A stretch of DNA of 7,384 bases from an uncultured Collinsella sp. (GTDB taxonomy: Bacteria > Actinomycetota > Coriobacteriia > Coriobacteriales > Coriobacteriaceae). The stretch spans positions 1 to 7,384 of the forward strand of contig USLO01000085.1 in the NCBI GenBank assembly GCA_900555515.1, in the 5' to 3' direction. Position numbers and translations under genes: made by a program. Below the pieces are notes generated by a model. The model ran no database searches. It was not told where the DNA came from and worked only from the letters and a program-made list of their open reading frames with translations. Shown one piece after another: positions 1-5,373 of the stretch. Numbering within the stretch: position 1 is the first letter of the stretch; each line of letters begins with the position of its first letter.

Positions 1-786
1 GACGAGCATAAACTGGTCGAGTACTTTGCCGACGCCCCTGCGGGCGTCGGTTTTTCCGACCTTGACCTCAATAACATTCCGCACCATATCTCGTGCATCA
101 TGGACGGCAACGGTCGTTGGGCTACGTCGCGCGGTCTTGCACGCACCGAGGGCCACAAGGCGGGTATTGTCTCCCTTCGCGAGATCATTACCGCCTGCGT
201 GCGCCTGGGCGTCGACGTGCTTTCGGCCTATGCGTTTTCTACCGAAAATTGGAACCGCCCGCAGCATGAGGTCAACGTCTTGATGCATCTGTTTGCTAAG
301 ACGTTCATCGACGAGCTGCCGCTTCTGAAGCGCGAAAACGTGCGTGTTGTCTTTTTGGGTGACATTTCCGCGCTGCCCAAGAAGACCCGCGACGTTTTTG
401 AACGCGGTCTTGCCGAGTGCGCCGATCACACCGGTATGACGCTGGCGCTTGCCGTCAACTACGGCGCGCGTGCCGAGATTACCCGCGCTGTCCGTCAGAT
501 CGCATTCGACGCTGCCGCCGGTAAGATCGATCCTGCCGCAATTGATGACGACATGGTGGCTTCCCACCTCTATACCGCTGGCCTTCCCGATCCTGAGCTT
601 GTGATTCGCACTTCTGGTGAGCTGCGTCTTTCGAACTATCTGCTGTGGCAGGTGGCTTATTCCGAATTCTACGTCACCGATACCTATTGGCCTGACTTTG
701 ATCGCTGGGGCCTTGTCGACGCCATTTTGGCCTACCAGGGCCGTGACCGTAGGTTTGGTGGACTGAGCAAGACCGAGGAGGCTTAA
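1..786 (+). CDS. uppS: Isoprenyl transferase / undecaprenyl diphosphate synthase, 5' end missing
   Basis: This cytosolic cis-prenyltransferase condenses IPP units onto an allylic diphosphate to make the long-chain polyprenyl diphosphate that becomes the cell-wall carrier lipid. The frame is open from base 1, with 261 residues visible. I number from the first visible codon. The catalytic Asp35 lies in IMDGNGRW (33-40). FSTENWNRP follows at 79-87, and the diphosphate-binding stretch RTSGELRLSNYLLWQ starts at Arg203 (Arg203, Arg209, Ser211). Glu222 and the terminal DRRFGG (249-254) also match. All of these sit at a constant offset of nine from E. coli UppS (Asp26, Arg194, Glu213), so the core is intact and without indels. 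The only in-frame ATG in the window's 5' part (base 100) would remove the first core strand and has no ribosome site, so the true start is probably a few codons before the window. The gene is followed two bases later by cdsA, consistent with an operon. Confidence 0.96.
   Translation, partial: DEHKLVEYFADAPAGVGFSDLDLNNIPHHISCIMDGNGRWATSRGLARTEGHKAGIVSLREIITACVRLGVDVLSAYAFSTENWNRPQHEVNVLMHLFAKTFIDELPLLKRENVRVVFLGDISALPKKTRDVFERGLAECADHTGMTLALAVNYGARAEITRAVRQIAFDAAAGKIDPAAIDDDMVASHLYTAGLPDPELVIRTSGELRLSNYLLWQVAYSEFYVTDTYWPDFDRWGLVDAILAYQGRDRRFGGLSKTEEA
29..55 (+). terminator. Terminator-shaped hairpin inside the 5' part of uppS (possible attenuator)
   Basis: CCGACGCCC (29-37) pairs perfectly with GGGCGTCGG (42-50) across a four-base loop (CTGC) and is followed directly by five T residues (51-55). 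This is the textbook shape of an intrinsic terminator. It lies within the uppS reading frame, where it encodes roughly A-D-A-P-A-G-V-G-F. It could attenuate uppS-operon transcription, could end the upstream transcript if uppS starts later than I think, or could be a coincidence of GC-rich coding sequence. The structure is directly visible; its function is inferred. Confidence 0.4.
775..781 (+). promoter_or_regulatory. Strong ribosome binding site that fixes the GTG start of cdsA
   Basis: GAGGAGG lies in the last codons of uppS, seven bases before the GTG at 789. No ATG is nearby in that frame, so this site decides the start. Its position before the uppS stop codon suggests translational coupling. 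Confidence 0.85.
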
Positions 787-788
787 TC

Positions 789-1703
789 GTGTCCGATCGT
801 CCCAAGGCATCTGCTCCTAAGACGCCAGTTTCCGCGGCGCCTGCGCGCAAGGCTGCCGCTGCGGGAGCGCCTGCAGCAAAGAATGGCACCGGTTCGTGGC
901 TGGCTGGCTTTATCACCCGCGCCGCCGCCGGTATCGTCTACGCCGTTGTCTTTATCCTGTGCCTGGTTTTGGGCATCGTCCCCACGGCCATCTTTGTTTC
1001 TGTCATGAGCGGTCTGTGCTGCTATGAGTTTTTCCGTATGACGAGGCTCGATGGCAAGATGGCTAACGAGCGCATGGGTATCGCTGCCGCCGTACTCTTT
1101 CCGCTGTCGGCGTTGGGCGATTCGATGTTGCTGAATGCCCTGCTTTTTGCCCTGATGCTCGCTGTGGGCATTTGGTATGTCTGGTCGCCGCGTACCCGCA
1201 TCTCTGATGTGGCCGTGACGCTCATGGGTCCCATCTACACTGGCTTTATGCTGTCGGCTATCGTGCTGCTGCGCGATGCCGTGCCCGGTTTTGCCGGCGC
1301 CCTGCTTTCGGTGGGCGTTTGTGCGTCCCTTTGGGTCTCCGATTCGTTTGCCTACATCGTGGGCAGCCGTATCGGCAAGCACAAGATGGTTCCCAAGATC
1401 TCTCCCAAAAAGAGCTGGGAGGGGTTTGTCGGCGGCATCCTGGGCTCGGTTTTGATTTGGCTCATCCTGTGGGCGACGCACTTCTACAAGCTCAGTCTGC
1501 CCTATGCGCTGCTGTGCGGCGTGGTCGTGTCCATTCTGGGCGTTATCGGCGACCTTATCGAGTCGCGCATCAAGCGCGGTGTGGGCGTCAAGGATTCCGG
1601 CAACCTTATCCCGGGCCATGGCGGCATGCTCGATCGTAGCGATTCGCTTATCTTCGGTTGCATCACCGCGCAGCTGATGTTGATGATCGGAGGCGTGCTG
1701 TAA
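789..1703 (+). CDS. cdsA: Phosphatidate cytidylyltransferase (CDP-diglyceride synthase)
   Basis: This integral membrane enzyme converts CTP and phosphatidic acid to CDP-diacylglycerol, the branch-point precursor of bacterial phospholipids. The 304-residue protein is within the family range. Residues 1-35 are a polar tail rich in Ala, Pro and Lys. About eight hydrophobic segments follow from residue 44 to the C-terminus. Family motifs include SDSFAYIVGSRIGKHK (184-199), KISPKKSWEG (203-212) and the CDS signature at about 259-286, with SRIKR, GVKDSG, PGHGG and LDRSDS in order. The signature Asp residues thought to bind metal are present (Asp269, Asp282, Asp285). The residue before the last Asp is Ser, where the family usually has a hydrophobic residue. 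The GTG start at 789 is set by GAGGAGG seven bases upstream. The gene begins two bases after uppS and its stop codon overlaps the dxr start. Confidence 0.95.
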   Translation: MSDRPKASAPKTPVSAAPARKAAAAGAPAAKNGTGSWLAGFITRAAAGIVYAVVFILCLVLGIVPTAIFVSVMSGLCCYEFFRMTRLDGKMANERMGIAAAVLFPLSALGDSMLLNALLFALMLAVGIWYVWSPRTRISDVAVTLMGPIYTGFMLSAIVLLRDAVPGFAGALLSVGVCASLWVSDSFAYIVGSRIGKHKMVPKISPKKSWEGFVGGILGSVLIWLILWATHFYKLSLPYALLCGVVVSILGVIGDLIESRIKRGVGVKDSGNLIPGHGGMLDRSDSLIFGCITAQLMLMIGGVL

Positions 1704-2890
1704 TGTCCTTCCAGACGACATATGGCTCCGATGGACGCCTCCGTGTTGCCATTCTGGGCTGTACGGGCTCTATCGGCACCCAGGCGCTCGATGTGTGCCG
1801 CCAGCAATTCGATCGCCTGCAGGTGACGGCGCTGTCCGTTAACTCCAGTACCTCCGAGCTCGTTGCCGCTGCCCGCGAGTTCTCGGTTCCGGCGGTTGCC
1901 GTGGCCGATGTCGCTCATGGCGATGATGCCGTGCTGCAGGAGTTGCCCGAGGGAACGAAGCTCGGCGTTGGTGCGCAGGCGGTTTGCGAGCTCGCGCGTC
2001 GCGACGATGTCGACTGCGTGCTTGTCGCTATTGTGGGCGCCGCCGGTCTCGAGGCGAGCCATGCGGCCTTGACCTCGAATAAGCGCCTTGCCCTTGCCAA
2101 CAAGGAGTCCCTCGTCGTCGGTGGCGATCTGCTGATGCCGTTGGCGCAACCGGGCCAGCTTATTCCAGTCGACTCTGAGCACTCCGCCATCTACCAGTGC
2201 TATCTGGGGGAGAACCCGCGCGAGGCTCATTGTATTTGGCTCACCTGCTCGGGCGGTCCGTTCTTTGGCCGCACGCGCGACGAGCTCGATCGCGTGACGC
2301 GTGCCGACGCCCTCGCGCATCCCACGTGGGCTATGGGTGCCAAGATCACCATCGACTCCGCCACCCTCATGAACAAGGGCCTGGAGCGCATTGAGGCCAT
2401 GCATCTGTTTAACTGCGACCTCGATTTCATTAACGTGGTCGTACAGCGTCAGTCTAAGATTCACTCTATGGTCGAGTTCGCCGACGGCTCCGTGATGGCG
2501 CATCTCGGTGCTTCCGACATGCGTATTCCCATCCAGTTCGCGTTCTCGTATCCCGAGCGTTGGGATACCCCGGCGCCTCGTATTGATTTCCGCGAGCTGG
2601 GGCAGCTCACGTTTGATGCTGCCGACATGGATACCTTCCGCTGTCTGGCACTGGCCGAACGTGCCGGCAGGACGGGTGGCACCATGCCGTGCGTGCTCAA
2701 TGCCGCCAACGAGGTCGCCGTCGATGCCTTCCTGCACGATGGCTGCAGCTTTACCGATATCGATCGCATTGTGGAATCCTGCATGGATGCCCACGATATG
2801 CAGGCAGTCGATTCGTTTGAGCAGCTTCGCGACATCGATGCGTGGGCGCGTGAAAAGGCTGCGCAGGTGCTCGCCGCAGCCCGTTCCTAA
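1703..2890 (+). CDS. dxr: 1-deoxy-D-xylulose 5-phosphate reductoisomerase
   Basis: Dxr rearranges and reduces DXP to 2-C-methyl-D-erythritol 4-phosphate with NADPH and a divalent metal, the first committed MEP-pathway step and the fosmidomycin target. The 395-residue length is normal. The nucleotide-binding loop is GCTGSIG (19-25). ALANKESLVVGG (130-141) and PVDSEHSAIYQ (155-165) follow, the latter with metal ligands Asp157 and Glu159. CSGGPF (182-187), HPTWAMG with His206, the segment ending MNKGLE with metal ligand Glu228, and IHSM with His254 are also present. All known catalytic residues are kept, but the usual HPQS just before IHSM reads QRQS (248-251). The ATG at 1703 overlaps the cdsA TAA by one base and is preceded by GGAGG (1689-1693), nine bases away. 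The frame stays open to 1658, but starting there would add 15 residues without a ribosome site. Confidence 0.97.
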   Translation: MSFQTTYGSDGRLRVAILGCTGSIGTQALDVCRQQFDRLQVTALSVNSSTSELVAAAREFSVPAVAVADVAHGDDAVLQELPEGTKLGVGAQAVCELARRDDVDCVLVAIVGAAGLEASHAALTSNKRLALANKESLVVGGDLLMPLAQPGQLIPVDSEHSAIYQCYLGENPREAHCIWLTCSGGPFFGRTRDELDRVTRADALAHPTWAMGAKITIDSATLMNKGLERIEAMHLFNCDLDFINVVVQRQSKIHSMVEFADGSVMAHLGASDMRIPIQFAFSYPERWDTPAPRIDFRELGQLTFDAADMDTFRCLALAERAGRTGGTMPCVLNAANEVAVDAFLHDGCSFTDIDRIVESCMDAHDMQAVDSFEQLRDIDAWAREKAAQVLAAARS

Positions 2891-2895
2891 CCCAT

Positions 2896-2900
2896 AAGGA
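2896..2900 (+). promoter_or_regulatory. Weak or distant ribosome binding site before rseP
   Basis: AAGGA is the only Shine-Dalgarno-like sequence between dxr and rseP. It abuts a TTG at 2901, too close to serve it, and lies 15 bases before the ATG at 2916, longer than the usual 5-9. I chose the ATG because it leaves the expected short N-terminus before the first membrane segment. The poor spacing may mean weak initiation or coupling to dxr. Confidence 0.5.
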
Positions 2901-2915
2901 TTGCTTTTTCGTTTT

Positions 2916-4277
2916 ATGGATACTGTTCTGAGCGTTCTCTCATCGGTCTTTTGGGGCCTGCTGATGCTTTCCGTCCTCGTGTTTTTGCACGAGGGCGGCC
3001 ACTTTTTGGCGGCGCGTGCCTGCGGCGTCCGTGTGACCGAGTTCTTTTTGGGCCTGCCGTGCCGCTTTGACATCCATTACACGTCGCGCCGCATTGGAAC
3101 TAAGTTTGGTGTGACCCCGCTGCTGCTGGGTGGCTACGCTGCCATCTGCGGTATGGATCCGACCGACGTCTCGTGCGCCGATCGCGTGCTCGCGGCTATC
3201 TATCGTCATGGTCGCGTGACCGTGGCCGACCTTGCCGCCGAACTCGAGCTGTCCGAGGAGGTTGTGCTCGAGGCATGCGCCTTGCTCTTGGGTTGGGGCT
3301 CTATCGCGCCTTGGTATGAGGAAGGGGAGAAGCCCTCGCCGAGCTACTATCCCGCCAAGTATCAGACGCTGCCACGAGATGCGGCGGGTTACACCACCTT
3401 TGACGGCCGCCGTTTCGATCGAGAGCATGCGACTACCGAGGGCGATGTGTGGGAGCTGCCGTGCGGCGAAGCCGAGTTCCTTGCGCAAGAGCGTTCGCAT
3501 ACCTATCTGGGCCAGGGTTTTCTCAAGCGCGCCTTTATGCTGCTCGCGGGCATTCTCGTCAATATCCTGACGGGCTTTTTGCTGCTTATGAGCATCTACT
3601 CTATTGCGGGTGTCACCGTGCCGATGGATACCAACGTGATCGGTCAGGTTGACGAGGGGTCTATTGCCGCCAAGGCGGGTATCGAGGGCGGCGACGCGAT
3701 CCTTTCGGTTGACGGAGTATCGTGCTCTACCTGGATGGACGTTTACGATGCCATCGGCAAGGCCGCCGGTAAGGACGATATCGCCATTGAGTATGAGCGC
3801 GACGGCAAGCAGCATTCGACCTCGGTTGCGCTCAAAGAGGACGAGCGCCTAGGTGTGTATGCCTCTACGCAGGTGGTCCGTTTAGACCCCATCACGTCGG
3901 CTCGCCTTTCGTTCTCCTATGTCGTGCAGACAGCGGAGGGCGTGATGCGCCTGCTCCAGCCGCAGCATACGATGGAGATTCTCGATCAGTCTTCTTCGAT
4001 CGTGGGCATTAGCGTTATGTCCTCACAGGCTGCTGCTGCCGGCCCTGCCACGTTCCTTTCGTTTGCCGCCCTCATTTCGTTCTCGCTTGGCTTTATGAAC
4101 CTGCTGCCCATCCCACCACTCGATGGCGGCAAGCTGGTCATCGAGATCATTCAAAAGATTGCTGGCCGCGAGCTTCCGCTCAAGGTCCAGACGATTGTGA
4201 GCTATGTGGGCATCGCGCTCTTTGCGCTGCTGTTTGTCTATATGCTTCGTTCCGACGTCCTTCGATTTATCCTGTAG
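2916..4277 (+). CDS. rseP: M50 site-2 intramembrane metalloprotease (RseP/RasP family) with an inserted winged-helix-like domain
   Basis: Site-2 proteases cut transmembrane segments of anti-sigma factors, signal peptides and other membrane proteins. The ATG at 2916 gives 453 residues. The first membrane helix carries the zinc motif HEGGH (25-29, catalytic Glu26). The membrane-associated loop ends in LLLGGY (69-74). A second helix spans about 203-231. A single PDZ domain follows (about 240-310), where E. coli RseP has two. The third core helix ends in NLLPIPPLDGG (395-405), containing the third zinc ligand Asp403. A last hydrophobic segment is at about 427-444. Between GGY and the second helix, where relatives have a few tens of residues, this protein has about 120. 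Residues 87-150 of that stretch look like a winged helix-turn-helix and should be cytosolic by topology. The family AGP motif reads AGI (211-213). The position between dxr and ispG/proS is typical of the family. Confidence 0.94.
   Translation: MDTVLSVLSSVFWGLLMLSVLVFLHEGGHFLAARACGVRVTEFFLGLPCRFDIHYTSRRIGTKFGVTPLLLGGYAAICGMDPTDVSCADRVLAAIYRHGRVTVADLAAELELSEEVVLEACALLLGWGSIAPWYEEGEKPSPSYYPAKYQTLPRDAAGYTTFDGRRFDREHATTEGDVWELPCGEAEFLAQERSHTYLGQGFLKRAFMLLAGILVNILTGFLLLMSIYSIAGVTVPMDTNVIGQVDEGSIAAKAGIEGGDAILSVDGVSCSTWMDVYDAIGKAAGKDDIAIEYERDGKQHSTSVALKEDERLGVYASTQVVRLDPITSARLSFSYVVQTAEGVMRLLQPQHTMEILDQSSSIVGISVMSSQAAAAGPATFLSFAALISFSLGFMNLLPIPPLDGGKLVIEIIQKIAGRELPLKVQTIVSYVGIALFALLFVYMLRSDVLRFIL
3174..3365 (+). 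other. Winged-helix-like domain inserted in the RseP cytosolic loop (residues about 87-150)
   Basis: The translated segment shows a first helix (ADRVLAAIYRHG, 88-99), then VTVADLAAELE (101-111), a tight LS turn, a longer helix (EEVVLEACALLLGWGS, 114-129), and a Pro/Tyr-rich hairpin that could be the wing (about 130-150). The spacing and the pattern of xVTVxDLAxxLxLSEExVxxAxxxL resemble DNA-binding and protein-binding winged helices of the MarR/GntR/ScpB kind. The segment is in frame, without stops or an obvious change in base use. By homology to RseP topology it is placed in the cytosol beside the membrane. The fold is a pattern-based prediction; its ligand is unknown. Confidence 0.6.
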
Positions 4278-4282
4278 GGGAG
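4276..4282 (+). promoter_or_regulatory. Ribosome binding site that fixes the TTG start of ispG
   Basis: AGGGGAG overlaps the rseP stop codon (4275-4277) and lies eight bases before the TTG at 4291. The same frame is open back to an ATG at 4204 inside rseP and contains a GTG at 4282, but neither has a suitably spaced site. Confidence 0.8.
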
Positions 4283-4290
4283 TGTTTGGA

Positions 4291-5373
4291 TTGTCTTTAT
4301 CCCATCCTTTGCCTCGCGAGTTGACGCGCCCCGTGCATGTGGGCGGTGTGCAGATCGGTGGCGGCGCGCCGGTGGTGGTCCAATCCATGACCTGCACCGA
4401 TACCGCTGACGCCCAGGCAACGCTTGCGCAAGTGTGCGCGTTGGCGCAGGCTGGCTGCGATATCGTGCGTGTGAGCGTGCCCACCGAGGCCGCGCTTGAG
4501 GGTTTCCGCATCATCTGTGCCGAGTCTCCGGTGCCGATCGTCGCCGATATTCACTTTAACCATAAGCTCGCCATCGGCGCCGTCGAGGCTGGTGCCGCCA
4601 AGCTTCGCATCAATCCCGGCAATATCGGCGATTGGGCTAAGGTCGATGCCGTCATCGATGCCGCGGGCGCCGCTGGGTGCGCGATTCGCATCGGTGTCAA
4701 CGCCGGCTCACTCGAGCAGGATATCGCTGAGCGCGACGAGCTTACGCAGCCCGAGAAGCTCGTGATGTCGAGCGAGCGCTTCGTCAAGCACTTTGAGGAC
4801 CGCGGTTTTACGAACATTGTGCTTTCGGCCAAGGCCCATAGCGTGCAAACGACGCTTGATACCTATCGAGCCCTGTCGCGTGAGATTCCCCACGTTCCGC
4901 TTCACCTGGGCGTGACGGAGGCGGGGACCAAGCTCCAGGGCACCATCAAGAGCTCTGTAGGCTTGGGTATCTTGCTTTCCGAAGGCATTGGCGACACCAT
5001 GCGTGTGTCGCTCACAGCCGATCCGGTTGAGGAGCCGCCGGTTGCCTGGGGTATTCTGCAGTCGTTGGACCTGCGTCGCCATGGCTCCGAGATTGTCTCG
5101 TGCCCCACATGCGCCCGCTGCCAGGTTAACCTTATTCCCATTGCCGAGGAGGTTACCGAGCGGCTTAAGAACTATGCTGCGCCGCTTTCGATCGCTGTGA
5201 TGGGATGTGCCGTTAATGGCCCCGGCGAGGCTTCTGATGCCGATCTGGGCGTTGCTTGCGGACGTGGTCAGGCCTTGCTCTTTTCGCATGGCCAGATCAT
5301 TGGTAAAGTAGCTGAGGACCAAATTGTCGACGCGCTTATGGCCGAGGTCGACAAGCTTATTGAGGAGAAATAA
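4291..5373 (+). CDS. ispG: 4-hydroxy-3-methylbut-2-enyl diphosphate synthase (4Fe-4S enzyme)
   Basis: IspG reductively opens methylerythritol cyclodiphosphate to HMBPP, the penultimate MEP-pathway step, using a [4Fe-4S] cluster. The TTG at 4291 gives 360 residues, a normal length for the short bacterial form. The N-terminal TIM barrel shows TRPVHVGGVQIGGGAPV (12-28), VQSMT (30-34), DIVRVSVPT (57-65), VADIHFNHKLA (84-94), LRINPGNIG (105-113) and IRIGVNAGSLE (132-142). LHLGVTEAG (204-212) and LLSEGIGDTMRVSL (228-241) follow. The C-terminal cluster domain has SCPTCARC with Cys271 and Cys274, then MGCAVNGPGEA with Cys306 and Glu313, so all four expected iron ligands are present. A Cys (35) sits where relatives usually have Asn in QSMTNT. 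The gene begins 13 bases after rseP, and proS starts immediately after its stop. Its pairing with dxr puts two steps of one pathway in one transcript. Confidence 0.97.
   Translation: MSLSHPLPRELTRPVHVGGVQIGGGAPVVVQSMTCTDTADAQATLAQVCALAQAGCDIVRVSVPTEAALEGFRIICAESPVPIVADIHFNHKLAIGAVEAGAAKLRINPGNIGDWAKVDAVIDAAGAAGCAIRIGVNAGSLEQDIAERDELTQPEKLVMSSERFVKHFEDRGFTNIVLSAKAHSVQTTLDTYRALSREIPHVPLHLGVTEAGTKLQGTIKSSVGLGILLSEGIGDTMRVSLTADPVEEPPVAWGILQSLDLRRHGSEIVSCPTCARCQVNLIPIAEEVTERLKNYAAPLSIAVMGCAVNGPGEASDADLGVACGRGQALLFSHGQIIGKVAEDQIVDALMAEVDKLIEEK

Noticed and set aside
100..102. ATG at base 100 as the uppS start
   Set aside because: It would begin at MDGNGRW, removing the first core strand of the fold. 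It has no upstream ribosome site, and the frame is open and plausible as coding back to base 1.
1658..1702. Longer N-terminus for dxr starting at 1658
   Set aside because: It would add 15 residues overlapping cdsA without a ribosome site. The ATG at 1703 has GGAGG nine bases upstream.
783..1721. Open frame of 312 codons on the minus strand covering cdsA
   Set aside because: It mirrors cdsA almost end to end. Its translation is very polar (His, Gln, Asp, Arg), as expected from the complement of membrane-protein codons, and it has no recognisable motif.
1502..3073. Open frame of 523 codons on the minus strand across cdsA, dxr and the start of rseP
   Set aside because: It lies opposite three well-identified genes, its translation is rich in Arg, His and Gly without family motifs, and it begins and ends at no sensible gene boundary. 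Long antisense frames are expected opposite GC-rich coding sequence.
2940..3815. Open frame of 291 codons on the minus strand opposite rseP
   Set aside because: It is a shadow of the rseP coding sequence, with no ribosome site or family features.
4204..4290. Longer N-terminus for ispG starting at ATG 4204 within rseP
   Set aside because: The 29 extra residues overlap rseP, have no family similarity and lack a ribosome site. The TTG at 4291 has AGGGGAG at ideal spacing and gives the standard length.
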